Position numbers and translations under genes: made by a program. A stretch of DNA of 10,936 bases from contig JACRKM010000178.1 in NCBI GenBank assembly GCA_016219765.1, positions 1 to 10,936 of the forward strand. The letters are read 5' to 3'. Under the pieces are notes generated by a model. The model saw only the letters and a program-made list of their open reading frames with translations. It was not told the DNA's origin and ran no database searches. Origin of the DNA: Candidatus Woesearchaeota archaeon. GTDB lineage: Archaea; Nanobdellota; Nanobdellia; Woesearchaeales; UBA11576. Below are positions 1 to 6,363 of this stretch, piece after piece. Within the stretch, counting starts at the first letter, position 1. Each line of letters opens with the position of its first letter.

Positions 1-34
1 CGGGGTCCCCCAAAATAGTTTAGTCTGTACATAT

Positions 35-222
35 CGTAGGTGACCGAAGGTCGCCTGATGTTCCCAGGGTACATCTACGCTGCGGGGTTGTCATGAGTCG
101 CAGGAATGATTATGACAAAGCACAACACGCTCAATGCACCGACAAGCAAGCGCACCTACATCAAACCACCGCATTCGCTCGCAGGTCGGTGGCGGCGCTG
201 TGAGAGTGATTAGCTAAACAAA
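35..222 (+). repeat. Dispersed element or structured RNA, copy A
   Basis: This is most of the gene-free start of the window. It shares an ordered set of sequence blocks with the minus strand of 6078-6226: CGTAG (35-39), GTCGCC (50-55), AGGGTAC (66-72), GCAGGAATG (100-108), CACC then AAGCAA (137-149), and TGGCGGCGCTGTGAG (190-204), followed by a TAAACAAA tail (215-222). The 15-base block is identical in both copies. Local stems are visible: GATGT/ACATC around 57-75, GTCAT/ATGAC around 90-115, and CCACCG/CGGTGG around 166-192. It ends about 50 bases before the HD gene. I did not recognise RNase P, SRP, 5S or tRNA signatures. It could be a MITE-like repeat or a conserved non-coding RNA; block order and identity are seen, function is unknown. 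Confidence 0.6.
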
Positions 223-240
223 TACGAGAAATACATAAGG

Positions 241-248
241 AATAAATA
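241..248 (+). promoter_or_regulatory. TATA-like box for the HD-dnaJ operon
   Basis: The sequence AATAAATA lies about 26 bases before the ATG at 271, the spacing expected for a leaderless archaeal transcript. The box is weaker than others in the window. A Shine-Dalgarno-like AGAGG at 248-252 is instead well spaced for a TTG at 262, so the exact start is uncertain. Confidence 0.4.
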
Positions 249-270
249 GAGGCGCCTGCATTTGTCATTC

Positions 271-936
271 ATGAAATCACAGCAATTGCGCCTGCCATCA
301 GAAGAAGAATGCATCCAGATCCTGCACGACAGCGGAGCGCATGATTTATTCATCAACCACTCACGACGCGTGCAAGGTGTTGCGCGAGCAGTGTGCTCAA
401 TCGCAAAAAGACGCGGAATTCATGTAGATGCGGACCTTGTATCAGTCGCCGCCCTCTTACATGATGTCGTAAAGCACAGCGCCAGAGGAAACCACGGCAA
501 AGAAGGAGGAGACTATCTTCGAAGCCGTGGGCTGCCCCACATAGCCGAAGTCGTCGAGACGCACTGTCCTGAAAATTTGCGCACAGACAAACTAGTGCCG
601 AAAACAGTTGAACAAAAGATCATATTTTATGCAGATTTGCGCGTGAACCCCGGCCGCATCGTAACCCTTGACAAACGTTTTGCATATATTCGTGAATGCT
701 ACCCCCGGGCCGAGAGCATCATCTCTGAAATCTACACATTTGCCAAGCAGGTTGAATGGGAACTGCTTGGAGACATGCACGAATTAGTGTTGCTGCACGT
801 CGAACAGCCTCTCGTAAGCAAAGAACAAGCAAAAACAAGGCCTGCTGATGAGATCAAAGAAGAAATTCTTGACAACGAAATCACCGAAATCGCGCATTCA
901 GTACATAATCAACAAAACAGGCGAAAGGCAGCATGA
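271..936 (+). CDS. HD-domain metal-dependent phosphohydrolase family protein
   Basis: The 221-residue product has the HD-superfamily pattern: H30 in an NHSRRV segment, the H64-D65 doublet in LLHDVVK, H75 in GNHGKEGG, H98 and a likely fourth ligand D122 in the ADLRV segment. Such proteins bind two divalent metals and hydrolyse phosphomonoesters or phosphodiesters, often of nucleotides; the substrate cannot be read from sequence. The C-terminal 50 residues are charged and probably flexible. I chose ATG 271 because of the TATA spacing; an in-frame TTG at 262 with AGAGG upstream would add three residues. The stop codon overlaps the dnaJ start (ATGA), implying translational coupling and a shared messenger, though a functional link with DnaJ is only inferred. 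There is no signal peptide, so it is probably cytoplasmic. Confidence 0.8.
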   Translation: MKSQQLRLPSEEECIQILHDSGAHDLFINHSRRVQGVARAVCSIAKRRGIHVDADLVSVAALLHDVVKHSARGNHGKEGGDYLRSRGLPHIAEVVETHCPENLRTDKLVPKTVEQKIIFYADLRVNPGRIVTLDKRFAYIRECYPRAESIISEIYTFAKQVEWELLGDMHELVLLHVEQPLVSKEQAKTRPADEIKEEILDNEITEIAHSVHNQQNRRKAA

Positions 937-2060
937 TGGCAAAGGATTACTACTCAATTCTTGGCGTTGACCGCAATGCAACGCGTGACGAAATCAAGAA
1001 AGCTTACAAGCGCCTTGCAAAGAAATATCATCCAGACCTCAACAAAGAAGTCGGCAGTGCAGAAAAATTCAAGGAAATCAACGAAGCCGCGGCAGTCCTT
1101 GGTGACGACAAGAAACGGTCGCACTACGACCAGTACGGCACAGCAGACATGCCAGGATTTCAGGGAGGCGCCGGAGGTTTCGACTTTGGCGACCTCGGAG
1201 GATTTGCCGGCACCTTTGACTTTGGCGACATTTTTGAAAACTTCTTTGGCGGTGGGATGGGGCGGCGCCGCGGTCCACAACGAGGAAGCGACCTACGCTA
1301 CGATCTGAAGATTGATCTTGAAGACGTGTACAACGGCGCGGAGAAGCACATCGACCTTCCACGCATCGATTTATGCTCCGCATGTGATGGCACAGGCGCA
1401 GAATCAAAGTCAGACATCAAGACGTGCGATGAATGCCGTGGAACAGGCACGCTCAAGCGCACGCAGCGCACGCCGTTCGGATTATTCCAGACGCAGTCGA
1501 CTTGCCGTTACTGCAGCGGATCAGGTAAAACCATCAAGAAAGTTTGCCCAACGTGCCATGGTGAAGGACGGATTGAAAAAATCCACAAGATAAAAATCAA
1601 GATACCCAAAGGAATCGACGAAGGAAGCATGCTTCGCATGCCTGGCGAAGGGGAAGCGGGAGAAGCTGGGGCACGAAGCGGAGACCTCTACATCGCAGTC
1701 AGCGTCAAACCCCATAACGTGTTTGAAAGAAAAGGCAGCGATTTATACATCGAAGTTCCTGTGTCATTTGTGAGCGTTGCGCTCGGCGATGAGATCCATG
1801 TACCGACCATGGACGGAAAGGCAAAACTCGTGATCCCTTCCAGCACACAGAGCAACACATTATTTCGAATGAAAGGAAAAGGGCTGCCTGTTATGGGCCG
1901 TGACGGTTACGGAGACGAATTTGTCAAAGTGATCGTGCATACACCGATAAATCTCACGGTAAAACAAAAAGACATACTCAAAGACCTTGCAAAAGAGCTT
2001 GGCGAGAAGATCACGCCACCGCAGTCGTTCTTGGAGAGGTTGAAAGAGCAGTTTCGTTAA
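933..2060 (+). CDS. dnaJ: Chaperone protein DnaJ (Hsp40)
   Basis: This is a full-length class I Hsp40 of 375 residues, or 374 if the second of two adjacent ATGs (936) is used. Numbered from 936: J domain at 1-68 with the HPD motif at 32-34 that stimulates DnaK ATPase; a Gly/Phe-rich linker at about 72-110; four CxxCxGxG zinc repeats with cysteines at 147/150, 164/167, 190/193 and 204/207; then the C-terminal substrate-binding and dimerisation domains. All key residues are intact. It presents unfolded polypeptides to DnaK in the cytoplasm. The start overlaps the HD gene stop by four bases, so it is probably the second gene of that operon. No grpE or dnaK lies in the window; in archaea these chaperones are generally regarded as acquired from bacteria, so partners should exist elsewhere in the genome. 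Confidence 0.97.
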   Translation: MMAKDYYSILGVDRNATRDEIKKAYKRLAKKYHPDLNKEVGSAEKFKEINEAAAVLGDDKKRSHYDQYGTADMPGFQGGAGGFDFGDLGGFAGTFDFGDIFENFFGGGMGRRRGPQRGSDLRYDLKIDLEDVYNGAEKHIDLPRIDLCSACDGTGAESKSDIKTCDECRGTGTLKRTQRTPFGLFQTQSTCRYCSGSGKTIKKVCPTCHGEGRIEKIHKIKIKIPKGIDEGSMLRMPGEGEAGEAGARSGDLYIAVSVKPHNVFERKGSDLYIEVPVSFVSVALGDEIHVPTMDGKAKLVIPSSTQSNTLFRMKGKGLPVMGRDGYGDEFVKVIVHTPINLTVKQKDILKDLAKELGEKITPPQSFLERLKEQFR

Positions 2061-2089
2061 TAGTTATCAATGAACGAAATCCTGCAAAA

Positions 2090-2097
2090 ATTTATAT
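2090..2097 (+). promoter_or_regulatory. TATA box for the ASCH-domain gene
   Basis: ATTTATAT sits in an A-rich context with its centre about 26 bases before ATG 2120. There is no Shine-Dalgarno sequence before that ATG, consistent with a leaderless transcript independent of dnaJ. Confidence 0.7.
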
Positions 2098-2119
2098 CCT
2101 GACAATTTCTCTTTCTCGT

Positions 2120-2446
2120 ATGAAAACTCTTAAATTCAAATCTAATCTGAGCAAGCAGGTATTGGACGGCTCAAAAACAACAACCTGGCGTTTGTACGAT
2201 GACAAGGACTTATCTGTAGGCGATGAATTGTCTCTTGTAATTTCGGAAACACAAAAGGAATTCGCACGAGCACGCGTCACTGCAGTCGACGAAAATACTC
2301 TTGGCAAATTGTCACCGAATGACTGGGAAGGTCATGAAAAGTTTTCTTCTACTCAAAGAATGTATGAAACATACAAGCACTACTACAATCGTACTGTCAA
2401 CGAGAAGACCATCGTTAAAATTATAAAATTTAGATTATTAACGTAG
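2120..2446 (+). CDS. ASCH-domain protein
   Basis: This 108-residue protein carries the ASCH/PUA-like signature GxKxxxxR at residues 17-24 (GSKTTTWR) followed by VGDELSLV at 33-40, the beta strands that build the RNA-binding cleft of this fold. A later KFSSTQRMYETYKHYY segment is typical of the small archaeal ASCH proteins. ASCH domains are proposed to bind RNA, as translation or RNA-processing cofactors, and some bacterial members are amidohydrolases or ribonucleases; which applies here is not known. It is probably cytoplasmic and monocistronic, with its own TATA box and a hairpin plus T-run after the stop. It converges on the lipoprotein-like gene, 51 bases away. Confidence 0.8.
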   Translation: MKTLKFKSNLSKQVLDGSKTTTWRLYDDKDLSVGDELSLVISETQKEFARARVTAVDENTLGKLSPNDWEGHEKFSSTQRMYETYKHYYNRTVNEKTIVKIIKFRLLT

Positions 2447-2468
2447 GATGGCTCATTAGTGATTATTT

Positions 2469-2482
2469 AAGTGGGCACTTTT
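2469..2482 (+). terminator. Short hairpin and T-run after the ASCH gene
   Basis: The near-palindrome AAGTGGGCACTT (2469-2480) runs into a T-rich stretch. The stem is only 4-5 pairs, so the T-run may matter more than the hairpin. It lies between two converging genes. Confidence 0.4.
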
Positions 2483-2497
2483 CTTACGTAAAATCAA

Positions 2498-3331
2498 TCA
2501 GACCGGCAGCGTATTTGATGCATTCGGCTGTCCCGGGTAAATACCAAGATAATGAAAGAACGTGAAATAATTCTTCGTACCGACTGTGAAATTGAACGGC
2601 GTTGATATCTGGCCGAGCCGCACACTGTCGACCAGCATGTTTTCAAAGACGAGGGTGCGCGTATTGCCATCATCAATATCATATTCAAGTTTCATAGGAA
2701 ATCCATAATATGACTGGACCCAAATGAACCCAGGGTAACGGTTGTCGTAAAGCATACTAAATTTCTTAACATCGTTGTCATTCAGCACCTCGTCAGCAAC
2801 AAATGTTGGTTTTGCGGCCTTGTACATTTGTTCCACAGGATCAAACTGATAATAATCGCTGAAGCTTACCACTTCGAGTCTCTTGTCGATGTTTGGTTTT
2901 TCGCAGAAACGCCTGCTGCAGTGCGACAGAGCAACTTTCTTGATGCGATCCATGAACACTTCATCATAGACTGTTCCGTCATCTAAGTAACGTGGCTTTT
3001 CAAGCTGCATCTTCACAATGCGCTGTCTGACAAAAAAATAATATTTCTCATCAAGCTCGCTGTCGCTCAAGTTATATTGGAATGATTGCAAGGATTCGGC
3101 GCGTGCAAGAAGCTGAAAGAAATCATTCGTCTGTTTCTGCGTTGTAGGCACTACCTGTCCACTTATCGGCTCTTCACTTATCGGCTCTTGCTCTGGCGTT
3201 TGATGCGATTGTTCTTGAACTTCTGTACCAGTACCTGTACCAGTAGGACTGCTCTTTAGCGCACATCCAAAACTCACAATGGCTATTAAAAGCAATGCAA
3301 GCAGCACAAATTCTTTGGGGTTTTTGCTCAT
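2498..3331 (-). CDS. Predicted lipoprotein or membrane-anchored secreted protein, function unknown
   Basis: The 277-residue product begins with a short basic region (MSKNPKEF), a hydrophobic stretch at residues 8-22 and a cysteine at 23 in VSFGC. The layout resembles a lipoprotein signal peptide, although Phe at -2 and Ser at -3 are a loose fit to the lipobox. Residues 24-70 are Thr/Gly/Gln/Glu/Pro-rich and look like a flexible stalk. The rest is a soluble domain with several Tyr/Phe-rich beta-like segments and two close cysteines (SHCSRRFC, near 163-168) that could form a disulphide outside the cell. I do not recognise the domain. I chose the ATG at 3331 because the TATA box overlaps the alternative ATG at 3355, which would therefore lie upstream of transcription. 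It appears monocistronic. Confidence 0.75.
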   Translation of the reverse strand: MSKNPKEFVLLALLLIAIVSFGCALKSSPTGTGTGTEVQEQSHQTPEQEPISEEPISGQVVPTTQKQTNDFFQLLARAESLQSFQYNLSDSELDEKYYFFVRQRIVKMQLEKPRYLDDGTVYDEVFMDRIKKVALSHCSRRFCEKPNIDKRLEVVSFSDYYQFDPVEQMYKAAKPTFVADEVLNDNDVKKFSMLYDNRYPGFIWVQSYYGFPMKLEYDIDDGNTRTLVFENMLVDSVRLGQISTPFNFTVGTKNYFTFFHYLGIYPGQPNASNTLPV

Positions 3332-3352
3332 AAATCCCAGGATTTCAATGAT

Positions 3353-3360
3353 CATATAAA
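3353..3360 (-). promoter_or_regulatory. TATA box for the lipoprotein-like gene
   Basis: Read on the minus strand this is TTTATATG, preceded by more T. Its centre is about 26 bases before the minus-strand ATG at 3331, giving a leaderless start. It includes the first bases of the alternative ATG at 3355, arguing against that start. Confidence 0.65.
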
Positions 3361-3404
3361 AAACTTATGAAGACTTCAATAAAAACTGCTCAAAGAAACT
3401 GAAA

Positions 3405-3413
3405 CCTTATAAA
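3405..3413 (+). promoter_or_regulatory. Strong orphan TATA box pointing into a gene-free stretch
   Basis: CCTTATAAA preceded by GAAA (a BRE-like purine stretch) is the best match to an archaeal TATA box in the window. Transcription would begin near 3436, but no credible reading frame starts there; the next gene has its own TATA box at 3721. It could drive a non-coding RNA through the inverted-repeat element, or be a leftover promoter cut off from its gene by the insertion. Confidence 0.55.
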
Positions 3414-3476
3414 TAGCGGCTCATCTTTCACGTTCTTGTTCTCCAAATTCCTGTTAGTTGCATTACACTCCAGAAC

Positions 3477-3486
3477 TGTGCCCTCG
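3477..3486 (+). repeat. Left 10-bp direct repeat flanking the element (putative target duplication)
   Basis: TGTGCCCTCG here is identical to 3705-3714. Each copy abuts one outer end of the terminal inverted repeats of the element at 3487-3704, as expected of a target-site duplication. The preceding C is also shared, so the match could be counted as 11 bases. Confidence 0.65.
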
Positions 3487-3704
3487 GCGTTATTGAAAAC
3501 CTACTGACTGATTGTGCCGGCATCGCCTCGCTACGCTCGACTCAATCACCGCCACGCCAGGCTCGTGATATTTCAGTCCTTGTTTATTGCCGACATTCCC
3601 CGATGGGGCATCCCCCCCTGTCGGCCGTTCTTGCAAAAGTTCCATCTCTCGCGAAAAGGCGGTGGCGGTGATTGTGCCGGCACTTCAGAGGTTTTCAATA
3701 ACGC
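3487..3704. mobile_element. MITE-like 218-bp element with 16-bp perfect terminal inverted repeats
   Basis: The left end GCGTTATTGAAAACCT (3487-3502) and right end AGGTTTTCAATAACGC (3689-3704) are perfect reverse complements, flanked by perfect 10-bp direct repeats. Inside are a 14-base direct repeat, TGATTGTGCCGGCA, at 3509-3522 and 3669-3682; a 13-base inverted repeat at 3543-3555 and 3662-3674; and a central hairpin, CCGACA/TGTCGG, at 3590-3595 and 3619-3624. No transposase or credible reading frame is present, so it would have to be mobilised in trans. It is GC-richer than its flanks. The nested symmetry could also let an RNA copy fold into one long stem, so a structured RNA is the main alternative. 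The transposase family is not identifiable. Confidence 0.6.
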
Positions 3705-3714
3705 TGTGCCCTCG
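3705..3714 (+). repeat. Right 10-bp direct repeat flanking the element (putative target duplication)
   Basis: This is the second copy of TGTGCCCTCG, directly after the right terminal inverted repeat and six bases before the TATA box of the next gene. An insertion here would have replaced everything upstream of that core promoter. Confidence 0.65.
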
Positions 3715-3720
3715 CAAGCA

Positions 3721-3728
3721 ATATAAAT
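3721..3728 (+). promoter_or_regulatory. TATA box for the RNase H-fold gene
   Basis: ATATAAAT is centred about 26 bases before ATG 3750, and no Shine-Dalgarno sequence precedes that ATG. This fixes the start and implies a leaderless transcript. Confidence 0.7.
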
Positions 3729-3749
3729 TCGTACTGCTTTTTCTGAATC

Positions 3750-4520
3750 ATGATCCAAAAGAGCTTTGTGTTGCTGGAGGGTGTACGTTCACGTACTGAA
3801 CATCAAATCTGGCAACAAGGCATTCATTCTTGGGCCTCATTTTCACAAACAAAGAAGATTACTGGGATCTCCCCCGCAAGAAAATCTCATTATGACCGTC
3901 AACTTGCTATAGCCCGCTCACGATTGTATGCGATGGATTCTTCTTATTTTACAGATGTTCTTCCTGCTGGCGAAACATGGCGCCTGTATGATTTCTTTCA
4001 TGACGATTGTGTCTTTCTTGATATCGAAACAACAGGATATTATGGGGATATCACAGTCATCGGCGTATACGACGGCAATGAGACAAAAACGCTTGTCAAG
4101 GGAATCAATCTTGATCATGGAACATTCGCACGCGCGATAGAAGGAGCAAAAATGCTTGTTACATTCAATGGAAGATCATTTGATGTTCCGGTTATCAATC
4201 GATACTTTCACGGCTCAATTCCTTCTGTTCCTCATCTTGATTTGCGCTTTGCACTCAAGAAACTCGGTTATGATGGAGGGCTTAAGAAAATCGAGCAGTC
4301 CCTCGGGATAAGAAGGCGTAAAGAAGTCGAAGGAATGACTGGTGAAGATGCAGTATTATTGTGGAACTTGTATAAAGAATCTGGCAACCCAGGATATCTT
4401 GATCGCATTGTACAATACAATGAAGAAGATATTGTAAACTTAAAGCCGATTGCAGATTTTGCATATCGTGAATTATCGAAACAGATGCAAGAGCGCATGC
4501 GTGTGCAAAACGCGCAATAG
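3750..4520 (+). CDS. RNase H-fold DEDD exonuclease family protein (YprB-like)
   Basis: The 256-residue product has the DEDD 3'-5' exonuclease residues: D91 and E93 in FLDIETTG, D145 in FNGRSFDVPV, and Y223/D227 in YNEEDIVNL, the YxxxD spacing of the DEDDy subgroup. D164 and D200 are further acidic residues in conserved-looking segments. Two metal ions held by these acids would cleave phosphodiester bonds of DNA or RNA; the substrate is unknown. Residues 8-40 (EGVRSRTEHQIWQQGI and following) resemble a degenerate helix-hairpin-helix, a nucleic-acid-binding element common at the N terminus of archaeal relatives. It is shorter than bacterial YprB, which has added TPR repeats. It appears monocistronic, lies just downstream of the inverted-repeat element, and is probably a cytoplasmic nuclease in repair or RNA turnover. 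Confidence 0.85.
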   Translation: MIQKSFVLLEGVRSRTEHQIWQQGIHSWASFSQTKKITGISPARKSHYDRQLAIARSRLYAMDSSYFTDVLPAGETWRLYDFFHDDCVFLDIETTGYYGDITVIGVYDGNETKTLVKGINLDHGTFARAIEGAKMLVTFNGRSFDVPVINRYFHGSIPSVPHLDLRFALKKLGYDGGLKKIEQSLGIRRRKEVEGMTGEDAVLLWNLYKESGNPGYLDRIVQYNEEDIVNLKPIADFAYRELSKQMQERMRVQNAQ

Positions 4521-4540
4521 ATTTCAGAAAAACGAAACAT

Positions 4541-4548
4541 TTTTAAAG
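4541..4548 (+). promoter_or_regulatory. TATA box for the small basic protein gene
   Basis: TTTTAAAG, preceded by CGAAACA as a BRE-like element, predicts transcription from about 4570. That leaves a leader of roughly 45 bases, unlike the leaderless neighbours, and fits the strong Shine-Dalgarno site at 4605-4610. Confidence 0.6.
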
Positions 4549-4573
4549 AAAAAGGGCTACAAACTTATTTCTG

Positions 4574-4587
4574 CGCGTTTAAACGCG
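4574..4587. promoter_or_regulatory. 14-bp perfect palindrome at the predicted transcription start
   Basis: CGCGTTTAAACGCG is perfectly self-complementary and lies right at or just after the predicted transcription start of the small basic protein gene. A repressor bound here would block polymerase loading, so it is a candidate operator; it could also form a short hairpin at the 5' end of the messenger. The regulator is unknown. Confidence 0.45.
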
Positions 4588-4604
4588 TGCAAAAGATAAA
4601 AAAT

Positions 4605-4610
4605 GAGGTG
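4605..4610 (+). promoter_or_regulatory. Strong ribosome binding site
   Basis: GAGGTG lies four bases before ATG 4615. It is the clearest Shine-Dalgarno site in the window and supports this short reading frame being translated, probably at a high level. Confidence 0.7.
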
Positions 4611-4614
4611 TAAC

Positions 4615-4776
4615 ATGGCAGCACGAAGAAAAAAAGCCAAGAGATCTGCCAAGCGTTCAGCAAGGCGAGCATCAAGGCGACGAAGTGCGGCAAAGAGATC
4701 CTCAAGGCGATCAGCTTCGAGACGAAAAGCATCCCGACGCTCATCAAGCGCTAGAAGATCTGCCCGCAGAAGATAA
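4615..4776 (+). CDS. 53-residue protamine/H1-like Arg-Lys-Ser-Ala protein
   Basis: The translated product uses only five kinds of residue: 21 Arg, 6 Lys, 13 Ser, 12 Ala and the initiator Met. Just over half the residues are basic and none is acidic. It reads as repeated short units such as SARR, SSRR and KRSA, recalling protamines and the basic tails of histone H1 and bacterial H1-like proteins. The obvious inferred role is non-specific binding and compaction of DNA, or RNA binding; the serines could be phosphorylated to release it. It has its own TATA box, a palindrome at the transcription start, a strong ribosome binding site and a terminator, so it looks like an independently controlled and abundant product. 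Composition could mimic a gene by chance, but the complete expression signals argue against that. Confidence 0.8.
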   Translation: MAARRKKAKRSAKRSARRASRRRSAAKRSSRRSASRRKASRRSSSARRSARRR

Positions 4777-4789
4777 TTAATTCAAAGTG

Positions 4790-4823
4790 CCGCCCACCCC
4801 AAACCCGTGAGGCGGACATTTTT
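4790..4823 (+). terminator. Hairpin plus T-run after the small basic protein gene
   Basis: CCGCC-CAC (4790-4797) pairs with GTG-a-GGCGG (4807-4815) with one bulged base and a nine-base loop, followed by ATTTTTC (4818-4824). It lies between converging genes and could also slow transcription of the endonuclease Q gene arriving from the right. Confidence 0.65.
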
Positions 4824-4827
4824 CTTC

Positions 4828-6030
4828 TCAAACATCAAACACAGGATGCCCGTACTCGCCATCGTAGCCTGGGCTCATTTTGATAGCTCCTTCGCGACTT
4901 TTCAGAATCGCAGCGGCAATCCTGTCGCCACCAATCCTTGCAATGTCTTGTGGCGTCACCCGCAATAAAACATCAAACTCTGAACCGAGTTGCAGCAATC
5001 GGTAGTACTGTGCTGACACACTTTTTGTCCCGACGCCCTTATTTTCAACGTGCGCAATTATCTCGGCGAGTGGAAGCACCGTAGTGAACGGCGGCCGATT
5101 CTTTGGTTTGAACCCGACAGGCCTGTCAGCCAATTCTTCAACGCGATGATGCACGCCAATCGTCAGCGGACGTTTGCATTTAGGACAAAGGTTTTTATTT
5201 GCAAGTGATTCTTGAGGCGTCATGCACACTCCGCATGCGCGATGTCCATCTTCGTGGTATTTGCCATACTCCGGATCTACCTCGATTGTCCCTTTGAGCC
5301 CTTGTGCGGTTCGCAACGCGGCAACGATATTTTTGTACGTGACCTGCTTTACCTCAAAAATCGTCGCTTCCCTTCCAATTCTCCAAGGCCAGTAAGAGTG
5401 TGCGTCTGAAAACGAGACGATGTTGAATTGGTCGAGCTGCGAGAGCCTCCAATTCATGGCAGGATCGCTTGACATTCCTGTCTCAAGTGCGTGCACATGC
5501 TTGACCTGGTCGCCGAAGCAGTCCTTGATGCTATTGAATCCGCTCTTCGATCCAAACAATGCAAACCACGGAGTCCAGATATGTGCTGGAATCACTTCTA
5601 TATCATGCGAAATCTTATGAAGTTCGTAGACAAAATTATCACTAGGAATTTTGAAAATCGGCCTGCCGTCGTAATCAACGCGGCCGTGCCGTTTGAGATA
5701 CTCGACAATTTGATCGACAACTTCGAATGATGGCGCCAGGACGATTTGATGTACGCGCCTGCCTCTACCGTCCTGCGTGTACACTAGAGATATTTCCGTT
5801 TGAAGCAAGTACTGCTGCTTTGTCGCTGTCTGAAAGATTCCACTTCCTGCAGAAGTCTCTGTGAGCTTTTTCTTTAGTTCGGCATTCCATGCTGGGTGCG
5901 TGAAGTCGCCTGTTCCCAGAAGATGAATCCCTTTAAGTTTTGCATACTTTTCAGTGTGTTCAAGGTCAAGGTCCTTGCTGCAGCCACGCGAGTTGCGCGA
6001 ATGCATGTGCAGGTCTGCAATGATTTCCAT
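4828..6030 (-). CDS. Endonuclease Q, PHP-domain repair nuclease for deaminated bases
   Basis: The 400-residue product matches EndoQ, first described in Pyrococcus, which nicks DNA 5' of uracil, hypoxanthine, xanthine and abasic sites. The N-terminal PHP domain supplies the metal ligands: H8 and H10 (DLHMH), D42 and H45 (GDFTH), E79, H150, E183 (ALETG), and D209 and H211 (SFSDAHS). A four-cysteine zinc site follows, with C266/C269 (CGVC) and C282/C285 (CPKC). The C-terminal region has the family's GVGTKSVSAQYY segment and ends with the conserved PGYDGEYG at 387-394. All expected residues are present and length is close to the family norm (about 400-425). The gene appears monocistronic and leaderless. 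EndoQ is found in some archaea and few bacteria, which supports the archaeal assignment. Confidence 0.93.
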   Translation of the reverse strand: MEIIADLHMHSRNSRGCSKDLDLEHTEKYAKLKGIHLLGTGDFTHPAWNAELKKKLTETSAGSGIFQTATKQQYLLQTEISLVYTQDGRGRRVHQIVLAPSFEVVDQIVEYLKRHGRVDYDGRPIFKIPSDNFVYELHKISHDIEVIPAHIWTPWFALFGSKSGFNSIKDCFGDQVKHVHALETGMSSDPAMNWRLSQLDQFNIVSFSDAHSYWPWRIGREATIFEVKQVTYKNIVAALRTAQGLKGTIEVDPEYGKYHEDGHRACGVCMTPQESLANKNLCPKCKRPLTIGVHHRVEELADRPVGFKPKNRPPFTTVLPLAEIIAHVENKGVGTKSVSAQYYRLLQLGSEFDVLLRVTPQDIARIGGDRIAAAILKSREGAIKMSPGYDGEYGHPVFDV

Positions 6031-6053
6031 CGAAACATTTTACTTATGTGTGT

Positions 6054-6062
6054 TTATTAATT
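6054..6062 (-). promoter_or_regulatory. TATA-like box for the endonuclease Q gene
   Basis: On the minus strand this reads AATTAATAA, centred about 28 bases before the ATG at 6030, again giving an almost leaderless transcript. The surrounding 6050-6080 stretch is AT-rich, so the exact box is uncertain. Confidence 0.5.
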
Positions 6063-6077
6063 TTTAGAATAATAATG

Positions 6078-6226
6078 TTTGTTTAACTATTATGCTCACA
6101 GCGCCGCCATAATGCTCGCAATTCTATAGAGTTGTTTGCTTGGTGCGCTTTTAGTGTTGGTGAAAAACATTCCTGCGCCACCAGACATCCCTGTGAGGGT
6201 ACCCTGTCTGGCGGCGACGGACTACG
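6078..6226 (-). repeat. Dispersed element or structured RNA, copy B
   Basis: Read on the minus strand, this carries the same blocks in the same order as 35-222: CGTAG (6226-6222), GTCGCC (6218-6213), AGGGTAC (6205-6199), GCAGGAATG (6176-6168), CACCAAGCAA (6145-6136), TGGCGGCGCTGTGAG (6109-6095) and a TAAACAAA tail (6085-6078). It is about 40 bases shorter than copy A, mainly between AAGCAA and the 15-base block. Two hairpins are clear: a 12-pair stem with one mismatch at 6176-6187/6205-6216, and ATTATG/CATAAT around a loop containing most of the 15-base block. As in copy A, the tail ends a short distance upstream of a gene reading the same way, here endonuclease Q. With copy A this makes a family of at least two members. 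Confidence 0.6.
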
Positions 6227-6363
6227 TAGGACATCTGACCGGTTTCTTCAAAATAGACCCTTCAGGTATATTTCGTGGGTGACCTCGCAGCAGCGACGTC
6301 GCAGAAATGATATCTTCACAAAATCACTTGGCGATCTAATAAAATGGCACATAATCTTAATGC

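Noticed and set aside
1..260. A known RNA gene such as RNase P, SRP RNA, 5S rRNA or a tRNA
   Set aside because: None of the conserved core sequences of these RNAs is present, and no T-loop or anticodon-arm pattern was found.
954..1593. Several frames of 90-115 codons on both strands under dnaJ
   Set aside because: The dnaJ frame carries all expected motifs (HPD, four zinc repeats) throughout this stretch; the others are by-products of its codon use.
3332..3355. ATG at 3355 (minus strand) as the lipoprotein-like gene start
   Set aside because: It overlaps the TATA box; the ATG at 3331 sits at the leaderless distance and begins a standard signal-peptide layout.
3487..3704. Integron attC site
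   Set aside because: The ends resemble GTT/AAC cores superficially, but the GTTRRRY/RYYYAAC pattern does not fit, and 10-bp flanking duplications point to transposition.
3514..3726. A 70-codon plus-strand frame inside the inverted-repeat element
   Set aside because: It spans the element, its right repeat and flank, has no ribosome binding site or promoter at the correct distance, and its translation looks random.
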